Shown piece by piece: positions 49,331 through 58,820 of a stretch of 64,000 nucleotides of DNA. Position 1 is the stretch's first letter. Every line of letters starts with the position of its first letter. Below the pieces are notes generated by a model. That model ran no database searches and was not told the origin of the DNA. It saw only the letters and a program-made list of their open reading frames with translations. Source of the stretch: Subtercola boreus (GTDB taxonomy: Bacteria; Actinomycetota; Actinomycetes; Actinomycetales; Microbacteriaceae); NCBI RefSeq assembly GCF_003399645.1, contig NZ_NBXD01000002.1:248001-312000 (forward strand), written 5' to 3'. Made by a program: the position numbers and the translations under genes.

Positions 49331-50464
49331 CTAGCCGTTGACCTGAGCGTCGGTGTAGTAGCCGCCGTCGATCAGAACGCTCTTGATGAGGTCCTTGGTG
49401 ACGATGACGGGCTGCAGGAGCTGGGCCGGAACGACCTTCTTGCCGTTGTCGTAGGTCTTGTCGTCGTTCGTCTCGGGCGTCTTGCCCTCGAGAACGGCGC
49501 TGGCCATGGCGACGGCGACCTTCGCGAGCTCGCGAGTGTCCTTGTAGACGGTGGAGTACTGCTCTCCGCCGTTGATGGCCTTGACCGAGTCGAGCTCAGC
49601 GTCCTGGCCGGTGATGATCGGGAACGAGGCACCGACGGTGTAACCCGCCGACGTGACTGCCGAGATCAGACCGCGCGAGATACCGTCGTAGGGCGACAGG
49701 ATGCCGTTGACCTTCGTGGTTCCGTCGGAGTAGGTCGACGTGAGGATGTTCTCCATACGCGACTGGGCGGTTGCCGGGTCCCAACGCAGGGTGGCGACCG
49801 TGTTGAAGTCGGTCTGGCCACTCTTGACGACGAGCGTTCCGTCGGCGATGTAGGGCTTCAGGGTGTCCATCGCGCCGTTGAAGAAGAACGTGGCGTTGTT
49901 GTCGTCGGGGCTACCGGCGAACAGCTCGATGTTGAACGGGCCCTTGGTGCCGGTCTTGTTGCCGCTGGCGTCGAGAACGCCGAGGCCGGTGAGCAGTGAC
50001 GTGCCCTGCTCGACACCGACCTTGTAGTTGTCGAACGTCGCGTAGTAGTCCACGTTCTCGGAGTCACGGATCAGGCGGTCATAGGCAATGACAGGAATGT
50101 TGTTGTCTTTGGCGTTCTGAAGCGTGTTCGTCAGCGTGGTGCCGTCGATCGAGGCGACGATCAGGGCCTTGGCGCCCTTGGTGATCATGTTCTCGAGCTG
50201 GCTGACCTGGGTGGGGATGTCGTCTTCTGCGTACTCGAGGTCGACGGTGTAACCGGCTGCCTCGAGCTGGGTCTTGATGCTGTTGCCATCGGCGATCCAG
50301 CGCTCGGAGGACTTGGTCGGCATCGCGACGCCGATGAGACCGCCAGCACCCGCGGCAGCGCCGTCGGTGGAGGAGCCTGATGATGAGCTGCCCGAGGAGC
50401 AGGCTGCAAGTGAAACCACCATGGCCGCTGAGGCCAGGAGGGAAAGTACAACTTTCTTCTTCAC
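49331..50464 (-). CDS. chvE: Monosaccharide-binding lipoprotein (ChvE-like)
   Basis: A 377-residue lipoprotein of the periplasmic-binding-protein type, starting at GTG 50464 after AAAGGAAA. Signal peptide [21 protein letters not shown] ends in a lipobox (LAAC, lipidated Cys near residue 22), followed by a Ser/Gly/Ala linker. The sugar-binding core includes [53 protein letters not shown], and [35 protein letters not shown], matching ChvE/multiple-monosaccharide binding proteins. It delivers arabinose, galactose or similar sugars to MmsAB at the outer membrane face. It follows araA by 93 bases and is probably the most abundant product, given the hairpin after it. Confidence 0.92.
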   Translation of the reverse strand: MKKKVVLSLLASAAMVVSLAACSSGSSSSGSSTDGAAAGAGGLIGVAMPTKSSERWIADGNSIKTQLEAAGYTVDLEYAEDDIPTQVSQLENMITKGAKALIVASIDGTTLTNTLQNAKDNNIPVIAYDRLIRDSENVDYYATFDNYKVGVEQGTSLLTGLGVLDASGNKTGTKGPFNIELFAGSPDDNNATFFFNGAMDTLKPYIADGTLVVKSGQTDFNTVATLRWDPATAQSRMENILTSTYSDGTTKVNGILSPYDGISRGLISAVTSAGYTVGASFPIITGQDAELDSVKAINGGEQYSTVYKDTRELAKVAVAMASAVLEGKTPETNDDKTYDNGKKVVPAQLLQPVIVTKDLIKSVLIDGGYYTDAQVNG

Positions 50465-50557
50465 TGTATTTCCTTTCAGAGTTGTGCGTTGAGACTTCGT
50501 TGTCAGCAGGTGCTGTGTGAAGGTGTTGCGATTGCTGCAGTGGTGTGACTGCGGTGG

Positions 50558-52075
50558 TTACAGGCCCTGTGCCAAACGGTAGTAGGCCTGGTTCCAGCGC
50601 ACTTCCCGGTGGAAGGTGCGCAGGTCTGTGTTCTCGTCGATGACGAGAAGTTCTGTCTTCGCGATGTCGGCGAAGTCGGTGAAGGCGTCGAGCCCCACTG
50701 CTGTCGACATCACGGTGTGGTGGGCGGCGCCGGCGGTGAGCCACGCGGCGGCGCTGACCTCGAAGGAGGGTTCGGGCTTCCAGACGGCGCGGCCGACAGG
50801 CAGCTTCGGCAGGGGAGCGGTGGGTTCGACGACCTCGACGACGTTCGCGACGAGCCGGAACCGGTCGCGCATGTCGCTCATCGCGACGACGACGGCGGGG
50901 CCGGGGTCGGCCGTGAAGACAAGCCGCACGGGGTCTTCGCGGCCCCCGATGCCGAGCGGGTGGATCTCGAGGGTCGGCTTGGCGGAGGTGAGGGAGGGGC
51001 TGACCTCGAGCATGTGTGCGCCGAGGATGACTTCGGAGCCGGGGGTGAGGTCGTAGGTGTAGTCCTCCATCAGCGACGCGCCGCCGGGCAGTCCGGAACC
51101 CATCACGTTGGCGGCGTGCACGAGGATGGCCGTCTTCCAGTCGCCCTCCGCACCGAACCCGTAGCCGTCGGCCATCAGGCGCTGCACGGCGAGGCCGGGC
51201 AGCTGGCGGAGCGCGCCGAGGTCTTCGAAGCTCGTCGTGAAGGCGCCGAATCCACCCTCCTCGAGGAACGAACGCAGCCCGATCTCGATCGCGGCGCCAT
51301 TGCGCAGCGATTCGTGGCGAGCGGCACCGGCGCGCAGCTCGGGAGCCACATCGTAGAGCTCTTCGTATTCGGCGACGAGAGAGTCGATCTGAGCATCCGT
51401 CGCCTGGGCAACGGCCTCGGCCAGTTCGTTGACGCCCCAGGTGTTGACCTGCACGCCGAAGCGCAGCTCGGCCTCGGTCTTGTCGCCCTCGGTGACGGCG
51501 ACGAAGCGCATGTTGTCGCCGAACCGGGCGAGCTTCAGGGTCTTCGTGGCGGCCCACCCGGCAGCAGCGCGCGACCAGGTGCCGATCTGCGCGGTGACGG
51601 CGGGGTTTGTGGCGTGGCCGACGACGGTCTTGCGGGCGACGCCGAGGCGGGTCTGGATGTAGCCGAACTCGCGGTCGCCGTGCGCGGCCTGGTTCAGGTT
51701 CATGAAGTCCATGTCGATCTCTGCCCAGGGCAGCTCGACGTTGGCCTGCGTGTGCAGGTGCAGCAGCGGCTTCTGCAGGGCGTCGAGCCCCGAGATCCAC
51801 ATCTTCGCGGGGCTGAAGGTGTGCATCCACGCAATCAGGCCGATGACGCTGTCATTGGCGTTGGCCTCGAGGATGGCGCGCTTGATCGACTCCGAGTCCT
51901 TCAGAACCGGCTTCCACACGATGGTGACGGGAATGCCTTCTGCTGCAGCGAGTGTGTCGGCGATGGTCTTCGACTGCTCGGCGACCTGTCGCAGGGTCTC
52001 GTCGCCGTAGAGGTTCTGGCTTCCGGTGAAGAACCAGACCTCGTAGCGGTGCAGATCGGGGGTGATGCGGCTCAC
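50558..52075 (-). CDS. araA: L-arabinose isomerase
   Basis: Converts L-arabinose to L-ribulose, the first catabolic step; cytoplasmic. From GTG 52075, preceded by GAAGGAGC, 505 residues, the usual size. Characteristic segments: [20 protein letters not shown] at the start, [80 protein letters not shown] with the metal-binding Glu, and [33 protein letters not shown] with His. GTGA overlap with araD couples translation. The downstream gap of 93 bases leads to the transporter genes. Confidence 0.97.
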   Translation of the reverse strand: MSRITPDLHRYEVWFFTGSQNLYGDETLRQVAEQSKTIADTLAAAEGIPVTIVWKPVLKDSESIKRAILEANANDSVIGLIAWMHTFSPAKMWISGLDALQKPLLHLHTQANVELPWAEIDMDFMNLNQAAHGDREFGYIQTRLGVARKTVVGHATNPAVTAQIGTWSRAAAGWAATKTLKLARFGDNMRFVAVTEGDKTEAELRFGVQVNTWGVNELAEAVAQATDAQIDSLVAEYEELYDVAPELRAGAARHESLRNGAAIEIGLRSFLEEGGFGAFTTSFEDLGALRQLPGLAVQRLMADGYGFGAEGDWKTAILVHAANVMGSGLPGGASLMEDYTYDLTPGSEVILGAHMLEVSPSLTSAKPTLEIHPLGIGGREDPVRLVFTADPGPAVVVAMSDMRDRFRLVANVVEVVEPTAPLPKLPVGRAVWKPEPSFEVSAAAWLTAGAAHHTVMSTAVGLDAFTDFADIAKTELLVIDENTDLRTFHREVRWNQAYYRLAQGL

Positions 52076-52779
52076 GCGAGAGCTCCTTCGGGGGCTTGTC
52101 CGTAGACGTTCTGATAACGGTTGAAGAGGGCGTCGATGGCATCCTGCGGGATGGGCAGCGGATCGCCGAGCTGGCGGGCGAGGTGCACCGTGCGGGCCAC
52201 GTCTTCGACCATGACGGCGGCCTTGACCGCGTCGGAGGCGTTCTTGCCGATCGTGAAGACGCCGTGGTTCTGCATCAGCACGGCGCGCGAACGGTGGCCG
52301 GTGAGCGTGTCGACCACGCCGACGCCGATCGAGTCGTCGCCGATGATGGCGAAGGGGCCGACCGGGATGGGGCCACCGAACTCGTCGGCCATCGCGGTGA
52401 TGACGCAGGGAATCTCCTCGCCCCGGGCCGCCCACGCCGTGGCGTAGGTGGAGTGCGTGTGCACGACCCCGCCGACCTGCGGCATGTTGCGGTACACGTA
52501 GGCGTGGGCTGCAGTGTCGCTCGAGGGGGAGCGGTTGCTGCCGGGCGTCTCGGCGATCACCTCTCCGTCGAGGTCGCAGAGGATCATGTTGTCGGGGCCG
52601 AGCTCGTCGTACCGCACACCGGAGGGCTTGATCACGAACAGGTCGGCGCCGGGCACGCGGCCGGAGATGTTGCCTCCGGTCCACACGACGAGGCCGTTGG
52701 CGGTCAACTCGGAGTGCAGGCGGGCCACATCTTCACGGATTCCCGCGATGACCACCTCGATTTCGGGTCCGTAGTTCAT
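52072..52779 (-). CDS. araD: L-ribulose-5-phosphate 4-epimerase
   Basis: Class II aldolase-fold epimerase, 235 residues, giving D-xylulose 5-phosphate for the pentose phosphate pathway. Zinc ligands are recognisable: His residues in [16 protein letters not shown] (near 95-97) and His in [12 protein letters not shown] (near 170). [30 protein letters not shown] is the phosphate-binding N-terminal block, and [17 protein letters not shown] precedes the metal site. It overlaps araB by ATGA and araA by GTGA, so the three enzymes are made together. Confusion with L-fuculose-phosphate aldolase is possible from sequence alone, but the gene context decides for AraD. Confidence 0.96.
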   Translation of the reverse strand: MNYGPEIEVVIAGIREDVARLHSELTANGLVVWTGGNISGRVPGADLFVIKPSGVRYDELGPDNMILCDLDGEVIAETPGSNRSPSSDTAAHAYVYRNMPQVGGVVHTHSTYATAWAARGEEIPCVITAMADEFGGPIPVGPFAIIGDDSIGVGVVDTLTGHRSRAVLMQNHGVFTIGKNASDAVKAAVMVEDVARTVHLARQLGDPLPIPQDAIDALFNRYQNVYGQAPEGALA

Positions 52780-54407
52780 CGTGCCTGCTCCGTGGTTCGG
52801 TGGGTGAGATTCTCGATCGCTGCGCTCTCGACGGCGAGGCCGGCGCGGTAGCGGTCGAGATAGGTCGAGAACCCGGCGACATCGGCCGGGTCGGCGGGGG
52901 TCTGGCTGAACTGGTTCTCGTCGAAGACCCGGGTGCGCAGGTAGTCGTCGAGTGAGACTCCGGATGCTGCGGGGCCGACGTACGAGGCGAGAACGGCCAT
53001 GCCCCAGGCGCCGCCCTCCGATGCGGTCTCGGTGACGACGACGGGTGCGTCGAGGGAACCGGCGAGGAAGCGCTGTGCGACGCCGGCGGTGCGGAACATG
53101 CCGCCGTGGGCGAACATCCGGTCGACGGCGACGCCTTCCGACGCCAGAACCCGCATGCCGAGGCTGAGGGTGGCGAACGCGGCGTAGAGCTGGGCGCGCA
53201 TGAAGTTGCCCAGGTCGAGGCGGCTGTCGGGGGTGCGCACGACGAGCGGCCGGCCCTCGTCGAGCCCGGTGATGGGTTCACCCGCCAGATTGTTGAAGGC
53301 CAACAGGCCGCCGGCATCCGCTTCGCCCTCGAGGGCCTCGCGGAACAGCGTCTCGAAGACGGCATCGCTGCTGAGCGGAAGACCGGCGGCGGCGGCGAAG
53401 CGCACGAAGAGGCCGGCCCACGCGCCGAGTTCGCTGGCGCCGTTGTTGCAGTGCACCATGGCGACGGGGTGGCCGTCGGGGGTGGTGACCAGGTCGATCT
53501 CGTGGTGGAGCTTCTCGAGCGGGCTCTCGAGCACGATCATGGCGAAGATGCTGGTGCCGGCGCTGACGTTGCCGGTGCGCGGGGCGACGGAGCAGGTGGC
53601 GACCATGCCGGTACCGGCGTCACCCTCGGGCGGGCAGAAGACGGCGCCCGGCTGAAGCGTGCCGCTCGGGTCGAGAAGGGCCGCGCCCTCGGGGGTGAGC
53701 GTTCCGGCGGGGGTGCCGGCGACGAGAACCGTCGGCAGCAGGTCGACGAGATCGAAGCCCGGTGCCCTCGAGCCGACGAGGTCGGCGTAACGGCCGAGCA
53801 GCTCGGCATCGTAGGTCGCGGTCTGGGCGTCGATGGGGAACATGCCCGAGGCGTCGCCGACGCCGATGACCTTCTCGCCCGTCAGCTTCCAGTGCACATA
53901 GCCGGCCAGGGTCGTGAGAAAGCGTACGTCGCCGACGTGTTGCTCGCTGTCGAGCACGGCCTGGTGCAGGTGGGCGATCGACCAGCGCAGCGGGATGTTG
54001 ACACCGAACGCCTCGGTCAACTCAGCGGCTGCGGTGCCGGTGGTGGTGTTGCGCCACGACCGGAACGGCACGAGCTGCTCGTCGGCTGCGCCGAAGGGAA
54101 GGTAACCGTGCATCATCGCCGAGATGCCGATGGCACCGAAGGTCGCGGGGCGTTCGCCGCCCCGACGCTCGACGTCGGCGACGAGATCGGCGTAGGCGGC
54201 GCGGATGCCCGACCAGACGTTCTCGAGAGAGTAGGTCCAGACGCGGCCTTCGAACTCGTTCTCCCAGTCGTGGCTGCCGACGCCGAGCACCACGGAGGGG
54301 TCTTCGCCGATGAGGCAGACCTTGATGCGGGTGGAGCCGAGCTCGATACCGAGGGAGGTCGCGGCGCTGTCGATCACCGGCGGGGCGGTGAGGGGCACGT
54401 CTGACAC
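52776..54407 (-). CDS. araB: Ribulokinase-type FGGY carbohydrate kinase
   Basis: Phosphorylates L-ribulose with ATP. From GTG 54407 (VSDVPLTAPPVIDS), preceded by AGGAG 8 bases away, 543 residues. ATP/FGGY motifs: SLGIELGSTRIKVCLIGED near residue 19, GAIGISAMMHGYLPFG, ALLDPSGTLQPGAVFCPPEGDAGTGMVAT, the Gly-rich RTGNVSAGTSIFAMIV, and MFAHGGMFRTAGVAQRFLAG at the nucleotide site. It is closer to the larger AraB-like FGGY enzymes in its gene neighbourhood; xylulokinase cannot be excluded from sequence alone. First gene of the ara operon, with its own promoter and operator in 54408-54630. Confidence 0.9.
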   Translation of the reverse strand: MSDVPLTAPPVIDSAATSLGIELGSTRIKVCLIGEDPSVVLGVGSHDWENEFEGRVWTYSLENVWSGIRAAYADLVADVERRGGERPATFGAIGISAMMHGYLPFGAADEQLVPFRSWRNTTTGTAAAELTEAFGVNIPLRWSIAHLHQAVLDSEQHVGDVRFLTTLAGYVHWKLTGEKVIGVGDASGMFPIDAQTATYDAELLGRYADLVGSRAPGFDLVDLLPTVLVAGTPAGTLTPEGAALLDPSGTLQPGAVFCPPEGDAGTGMVATCSVAPRTGNVSAGTSIFAMIVLESPLEKLHHEIDLVTTPDGHPVAMVHCNNGASELGAWAGLFVRFAAAAGLPLSSDAVFETLFREALEGEADAGGLLAFNNLAGEPITGLDEGRPLVVRTPDSRLDLGNFMRAQLYAAFATLSLGMRVLASEGVAVDRMFAHGGMFRTAGVAQRFLAGSLDAPVVVTETASEGGAWGMAVLASYVGPAASGVSLDDYLRTRVFDENQFSQTPADPADVAGFSTYLDRYRAGLAVESAAIENLTHRTTEQAR

Positions 54408-54497
54408 GCTGCAAACTCCTTTGTCTGGTTCAGGCATGCCGACAGCCCCCGTGGGAAGGGCCGGCAGAGCCGGGAGGAAGCCACTCTGTGACGGTGC

Positions 54498-54513
54498 ATG
54501 TGAACGGTCACAT
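54498..54513. promoter_or_regulatory. LacI-type operator before araB
   Basis: ATGTGAACGGTCACAT has perfect 6-bp arms (ATGTGA/TCACAT) and a 4-base centre. It lies just downstream of the predicted -10 box, so a bound repressor would block transcription start. A near twin precedes the lacI gene. Confidence 0.72.
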
Positions 54514-54526
54514 TGGGCTTGGACTC

Positions 54527-54557
54527 ATGTTAGTACCACAATCCGGCCCTCTGTCAA
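54527..54557 (-). promoter_or_regulatory. Predicted promoter of the ara operon
   Basis: On the minus strand TTGACA (54557-54552) is a perfect -35 box. TACTAA (54535-54530, spacer 16) or TAACAT (54532-54527, spacer 19) serves as -10. The leader to araB is about 110 bases. Confidence 0.6.
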
Positions 54558-54630
54558 CCTCGACAGAAACCCGTCGGTCACGGTTCGATAACTGTCGGTC
54601 GGAGGCTCACCGGCCCTTTCGACGAACGGA

Positions 54631-55650
54631 TCAGCGCGAGACGGCGCGGGTACTGCCGCGCACGATGAGTTCGGGAACGATGAGCTCGGGTGCGGCATGA
54701 TCGCCCGCTGAGACTCCCCCGCTGAGCAGCAGCGCGATGGCCCGGCGGCCCAGTTCGGCGAAGTCCTGGCGCACGGTGGTCAGCGGCGGCCAGAAGTGCC
54801 GGGCCTCGGGAATATCGTCGAACCCGATGATGCTCACGTCGCCGGGAACGTCGAGTCCAGCGTCCCGAACCGCGTGGATCAGGCCGAGTGCCATCTGGTC
54901 GTTCGAGGAGAAGATGGCGGTGAAGTCGCGTACCCGCAGCAGTTCGCGACCGGCGAAGTACCCGAACTCCGCAGTCCAGTCGCCGAGGATCGGCGCGGTC
55001 GTCGCCACGTCGTTCTCCGACATCTCGGTGAGGAAGCCGTGCATGCGGGCCTCGGCTTCGATCCAGTCCTGTGGGCCGGCGAGGTGGTAGATGTTGCGGT
55101 GCCCCAGCTCGATGAGGTGGCGCGTGGCCAGTCGCGCGCCAGCGATCTGGTCGACCGAGAGAGCGTGGTCGGAGGTGCCGGTCGACTGCAGTGTCACGAA
55201 TGGCACGGAGAGCTTCATCTCGGTGAAGGCGTTGAAGACGCGCACCTGTGGCGCAATTACCACCAGCCCCTCGATCGCCTGGTCGAGCAGGTGGTTCAGC
55301 GCCTTCTCGATCGATTCCCGATCGCTGCCGTCGAGGTTGACGGTATTCACGAAGTAACCTTCGGCCCGGGCTGCCTGCTCGATGGCGGTGATGCTCGAGG
55401 CCGGCCCGTACTGGTAGCCCGAGGCCGAGATGACGCCGATGGTGCGCGACCGGCTCGTCACCAGCATGCGGGCCGCCCGGTTGGGGCGGTACTGCAGTTC
55501 GTCCATCACCTGCTGAACGCGCTGCTTCGTCTCTTCACGAAGGCTCGTGGAGTTGTTCAGAACACGCGAAACCGTCTGGTGCGACACCCCGGCGAGGCGG
55601 GCTACATCCCGGATGCTCGGGGCGCGGTTCCGGGTCGGGTCGCTGTCCAC
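54631..55650 (-). CDS. LacI-family transcriptional regulator of the arabinose locus
   Basis: A 339-residue repressor. The HTH and hinge are at residues 11-65: SIRDVARLAGVSHQTVSRVLNNSTSLREETKQRV and ELQYRPNRAARML. The periplasmic-binding-protein-like effector domain follows (IGVISASGYQYGP, GLVVIAPQ, DVSIIGFDDIPEARHFWPPLTTVRQDFAELGRRA). The effector is unknown, but position makes L-arabinose or a derivative likely. Operators with ATGTGA/TCACAT arms before its own start (55693-55707) and before araB suggest autoregulation and control of araBDA and the transporter. Confidence 0.92.
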   Translation of the reverse strand: MDSDPTRNRAPSIRDVARLAGVSHQTVSRVLNNSTSLREETKQRVQQVMDELQYRPNRAARMLVTSRSRTIGVISASGYQYGPASSITAIEQAARAEGYFVNTVNLDGSDRESIEKALNHLLDQAIEGLVVIAPQVRVFNAFTEMKLSVPFVTLQSTGTSDHALSVDQIAGARLATRHLIELGHRNIYHLAGPQDWIEAEARMHGFLTEMSENDVATTAPILGDWTAEFGYFAGRELLRVRDFTAIFSSNDQMALGLIHAVRDAGLDVPGDVSIIGFDDIPEARHFWPPLTTVRQDFAELGRRAIALLLSGGVSAGDHAAPELIVPELIVRGSTRAVSR

Positions 55651-55692
55651 CCGCCCATTATGCCCCCGCCCGATGGGGGGCGTCCGAATGGG

Positions 55693-55707
55693 ATGTGACA
55701 GTCACAT
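55693..55707. promoter_or_regulatory. LacI-type operator before the regulator gene
   Basis: ATGTGACAGTCACAT is a palindrome with perfect 7-bp arms around one base, 43 bases upstream of the lacI start. It shares ATGTGA/TCACAT with the araB operator. Confidence 0.75.
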
Positions 55708-55766
55708 GCTCGCGCCATGCCATCGATCCGTGAAACAATGCCCTTTTCGACAGTAGAGGTCATCCC

Positions 55767-55919
55767 GTGAGCTACACGCCCGCCCCGCAAGAGCCCGACG
55801 ACCCCAATCGCCCCAAGAGGCCGACCACCGCCCGCATCACCATCTGGATCGTGGTCGCGGCCGTCGGCCTCTACTTTCTCGGTACCGGGATCTACGGCAT
55901 CGTCACCGGCGGCAACTGA
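55767..55919 (+). CDS. Small membrane protein, 50 residues
   Basis: GTG 55767, preceded by AGAGGT at a spacing of about 6, opens a 50-codon frame ending TGA 55917-55919. The product begins MSYTPAPQEPDDPNRPKRPT, a charged Pro-rich cytoplasmic part, followed by one transmembrane helix (ITIWIVVAAVGLYFLGTGIY) and ends GIVTGGN. No family is recognised, but the clean RBS, hydrophobic helix and codon use suggest a real gene. Its last codons begin a 20-bp tandem repeat that continues past the stop. It is divergent from the lacI gene, near its operator. Confidence 0.65.
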   Translation: MSYTPAPQEPDDPNRPKRPTTARITIWIVVAAVGLYFLGTGIYGIVTGGN

Positions 55920-55956
55920 GCGTCACCGCCGGCAACGGAGCGTCACCGGCGGCAGC
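55901..55956. repeat. 20-bp tandem repeat, 2.8 copies
   Basis: CGTCACCGGCGGCAAC-type units start at 55901, 55921 and 55941 (third copy partial). They span the stop of the small membrane-protein gene and run to the 3' end of msrA. Copies differ by one to three bases. Confidence 0.85.
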
Positions 55957-55965
55957 GCTGGAGCG

Positions 55966-56481
55966 CTAGGCGACCGCTGACTCGCGGCGCGGCAGCTTCC
56001 AGCCCGCGCGCACGAAGTGGCAGGTGTACCCGTTCGGGTAGACCTCGAGGTAGTCCTGGTGCTCGGGCTCGGCCTCCCAGAAGTCGCCCGCGGGCTCGAC
56101 CTCGGTGACGACCTTGCCCGGCCAGAGGCCTGACGCGTCGACATCGGCGATGGTGTCGAGAGCGGTGTTCTTCTGCTGGTCGTCGGTGTAGTAGATCGCG
56201 GAGCGATAGCTCGTGCCGCGGTCGCCTCCCTGGCGGTTCTTGGTCGACGGGTCGTGGATCTGGAAGAAGAACTCCAGCAGGTCACGGTACGTCTCGACCG
56301 CGGGGTCATAGGTGATCTCGATGGCCTCGGCGTGCAGGCCGTGGTTGCGGTAGGTCGCGTTCGGGGTGTCTCCGCCGGTGTAGCCGACGCGGGTCGACAC
56401 GACGCCCGCGCGCTTGCGGATCAGGTCCTGCATTCCCCAGAAGCAGCCGCCTGCGAGGATCGCCTTCTCAGTTGTAGCCAT
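55966..56481 (-). CDS. msrA: Peptide-methionine (S)-S-oxide reductase
   Basis: Repairs oxidised methionine (S-sulfoxide) in proteins. From ATG 56481, preceded by AAAGGAGA at 6 bases, 171 residues. The catalytic motif [15 protein letters not shown] places the nucleophile Cys at residue 13; [56 protein letters not shown] are standard MsrA blocks. A second Cys near 159 ([10 protein letters not shown]) could serve as resolving Cys. No msrB is fused or adjacent. It shares its 3' region with the small membrane-protein gene (convergent). Confidence 0.96.
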   Translation of the reverse strand: MATTEKAILAGGCFWGMQDLIRKRAGVVSTRVGYTGGDTPNATYRNHGLHAEAIEITYDPAVETYRDLLEFFFQIHDPSTKNRQGGDRGTSYRSAIYYTDDQQKNTALDTIADVDASGLWPGKVVTEVEPAGDFWEAEPEHQDYLEVYPNGYTCHFVRAGWKLPRRESAVA

Positions 56482-56563
56482 GGTGTTCTCCTTTGCACTC
56501 AACATCGATTACAACAGCGCGTCGGGGCTGTGTGTTCCTGCCGACGAGGCTCTCAGCAAGCTG

Positions 56564-57976
56564 TCAGCCAGCGCTGCACCAGTCGGGTTGGGAGCCCGGG
56601 AAGGTGCGCGGTTCGGCCGAGCCGGCGAGCGGGATGTAGGTGGTGCCTGCGCTCGTCGAGGTGACGGCATAGCGACCATTCGTCGACAGGCAGAAATGGG
56701 TGATCGGGGTGCCGTCGGGTGTTGTGAACACCGTCGTGCTCGCGCTGGCGTCGCGCTTCACGAGGGCGGTGGCATCGCTGCTTCGGGCGACCACGGTTCC
56801 CGAGGCGTCGAGCGGCAGGGCGGTCTGCGTCTGGACGGGCGGCGAGACGCCGGCGCCTGACCCGGCGCCGGCTGCCCCGCTCGCTTCAGTAAAGGGCGCT
56901 GTCACCGGGGTGCCCGGTGTGCCGAAGTCGATGGTGAACGTGGCCCCGCCCCGTTCGGTCACCAGCGACTTCGTGCCGGGTACGAACCCCTGGAGAGCAT
57001 CTGCCGACCCGACGCCGACGGTGCCCGACGACCCGTCGAGCAGCCCGAGCACGTCGGCGAGGTAGAGCGATCCGTCAGGGCTCCGGGCGACCAGCGAGGT
57101 GGTTCCCGGCACGAAGAACCAGCTCGTCACGTCGAGCAGCTCGTGGTCGGGGCCGGTCACCGGAATCGAGAACGCCTGCCCGAGGGTGGTGTCGTAGATG
57201 TAGAGCTGCTCATTGGCGGTCGGGTAGTAGGGCGACGGGGCCGCGCGATAGGTGTAGCCGAACAGGTTGCTCTTCGCCGAGGCCGTGAGCCCGGTGACCG
57301 TGCCGGGCCCTGCGAGCTGCACGGGTATGGGCGCGGCAGATCCGTCGGGGGTGATGATGTCGAGAAGGTCGTAGCCGTCGGCGTCCGTCGTGGCGACGAC
57401 GAGTTTCTGTCCCATTGTCGCGAACCTGCTGATGTGCGGCGCGCTGTAGAGGGTCTCGGTCGTACCTCCGGTCAGCGAGGCGCGTTCGATCCGGTCATCC
57501 GGAGCCGGTTCCGCGGTCGACACCGCGGAACCGGGCACCAGGAAGGCCACGTTCGCGTCGGGTGTGGTGAAGGAGTAACTGAAGGTCGATTCGGCGTTCT
57601 GGGAGGCGCTCTTCACGCCGGTCGCCGTCACCGTGTAGGTGGTGTTGTACTCCAGGATGCTGGTGAACTCGACCTGGATGCTCGTCTGGTTCGATGTCGT
57701 CGCCACGCCGACAGATGGGGTGACGCTGATCTGCGCGTCACCGACGGGCGCGAGGACCTCGTTGGACTCGAGCAGCAGGCGCTGGCCCGCCCGCTCGACA
57801 CTGGTCTGCACGTTGAGCTGGGCGGAGGTGAGGCGGGGGCCCTGGGAGAGGTTGAGCGCGACGAGGCCGAGGGCGAGCAGCGCGAACACCGCGATGCTGC
57901 CGTACAGCAGCCGCCGGAACGCGCGAGACGACGGCGCAGCCCTCGGCGGCCCCGTCAGATCGGCGTCAGTAGACAT
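56564..57976 (-). CDS. Membrane-anchored beta-propeller-like lipoprotein-free protein (hypothetical)
   Basis: 470 residues. One N-terminal transmembrane helix (LLYGSIAVFALLALGLVALNL) anchors it with the rest outside. Residues 50-140 resemble a bacterial Ig-like domain (SVTPSVGVATTSNQTSIQVEFTSILEYNTTYTVTATGV). The rest has repeating short beta elements (TETLYSAPHISRFATMGQKLVVAT; TTSLVARSPDGSLYLADV; GTKSLVTERGG) consistent with a six- or seven-bladed propeller. Its start codon overlaps the TIGR03943-type gene by 11 bases, so it belongs to the permease operon. A substrate-binding or assembly role for that permease is inference. Confidence 0.65.
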   Translation of the reverse strand: MSTDADLTGPPRAAPSSRAFRRLLYGSIAVFALLALGLVALNLSQGPRLTSAQLNVQTSVERAGQRLLLESNEVLAPVGDAQISVTPSVGVATTSNQTSIQVEFTSILEYNTTYTVTATGVKSASQNAESTFSYSFTTPDANVAFLVPGSAVSTAEPAPDDRIERASLTGGTTETLYSAPHISRFATMGQKLVVATTDADGYDLLDIITPDGSAAPIPVQLAGPGTVTGLTASAKSNLFGYTYRAAPSPYYPTANEQLYIYDTTLGQAFSIPVTGPDHELLDVTSWFFVPGTTSLVARSPDGSLYLADVLGLLDGSSGTVGVGSADALQGFVPGTKSLVTERGGATFTIDFGTPGTPVTAPFTEASGAAGAGSGAGVSPPVQTQTALPLDASGTVVARSSDATALVKRDASASTTVFTTPDGTPITHFCLSTNGRYAVTSTSAGTTYIPLAGSAEPRTFPGSQPDWCSAG

Positions 57977-58820
57977 AGGGATCGGAGGGCTGGGCGATGC
58001 CCGTGATCGCGTCGGGCTGCAGCACGATGTTCGCGGTACTCAGAACGCTCGGGTCGGCCCCGAAGGTGCCGTCGACACTCACCCAGCTGTCGGTGGGGTA
58101 CGAGCTCTGCCAGCCCGGTCGGTAGACCGCGACCCCCACCGGCTGGGCGTCGACCGCGCAGCAGGTGACCACGAATCGGGCGACGAAGAACACGTTGTCG
58201 GGGTCGTCGGCATCGGGGGTGACGAAGCCGGTGACGGTGGCGGCCCGGCCGTCGAAGTAGTCGAGCCCGACGCCCTGGCGCATCAGCAGCGACCAGTTCT
58301 TCACTGTGTACGAGGAGGTGTCGTCACCGGCGCTCGCAGCGCTGGCCGAGCCTTCGCCCGGCAGAGTGGCGGAGGCGTTGTTGATGCTGCGCTGCGCGAC
58401 CGTCGAGGAGGTGAGCGTCGTGGGCGGCACCACGAGCAGGGCGGTGACAGCGGCCGCGACGACGGCGAGGCTCGCGGCGGTGCCGGTGAGCATCCGGAGC
58501 CTGCGGGTGCGCGGGGAGCGCCCGGATCGCGCGACGGCGGCCGGGTGGAGGTCGTGCCCGCCCGCAGCGTGGTCGTGTGCGTGCTCGTGCCCGCCCGGTG
58601 CGTGGTCGTGCGCGTCGTCGTCGCCCTCCGTCGGCACCACCGCGAACGCGCCCACGATCAGCACCACCGCGATCGCGGCCATGACCAGCGTGAAGACGTA
58701 GTAGCGGGGGTGGATGTAGAGCCCGAGCTGCCCGGCGAACCCCAGCCAGACGGTCGCTGTGACGCCGATGAGGCTGAGCGCGAGACCCTGCCAGCGCGAG
58801 ACGAGACGGCTAAAAGACAT
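57966..58820 (-). CDS. TIGR03943-family putative permease subunit with His-rich loop
   Basis: 284 residues from ATG 58820 (MSFSRLVSRWQGLALSLIG). Two or three hydrophobic helices in the first 70 residues and one near 125-145 (GTAASLAVVAAAVTALLVV) anchor the protein. Between them is a His/Asp-rich segment (about residues 70-95, with seven or more His), a likely metal-binding site. The C-terminal domain contains the TIGR03943 core (YFDGRAATVTGFVTPDADDPDNVFFVARFVVTCCAVDAQPVGVAV) with the conserved CC. The family always sits next to YraQ-type permeases, as here. Overlaps of 11 bases with both neighbours show translational coupling. Confidence 0.87.
   Translation of the reverse strand: MSFSRLVSRWQGLALSLIGVTATVWLGFAGQLGLYIHPRYYVFTLVMAAIAVVLIVGAFAVVPTEGDDDAHDHAPGGHEHAHDHAAGGHDLHPAAVARSGRSPRTRRLRMLTGTAASLAVVAAAVTALLVVPPTTLTSSTVAQRSINNASATLPGEGSASAASAGDDTSSYTVKNWSLLMRQGVGLDYFDGRAATVTGFVTPDADDPDNVFFVARFVVTCCAVDAQPVGVAVYRPGWQSSYPTDSWVSVDGTFGADPSVLSTANIVLQPDAITGIAQPSDPYVY

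Noticed and set aside
50079-51830. Arg-rich 583-codon minus-strand frame overlapping araA and the binding-protein gene
   Set aside because: It is the shifted frame of two well-supported genes and has no hydrophobic or conserved pattern.
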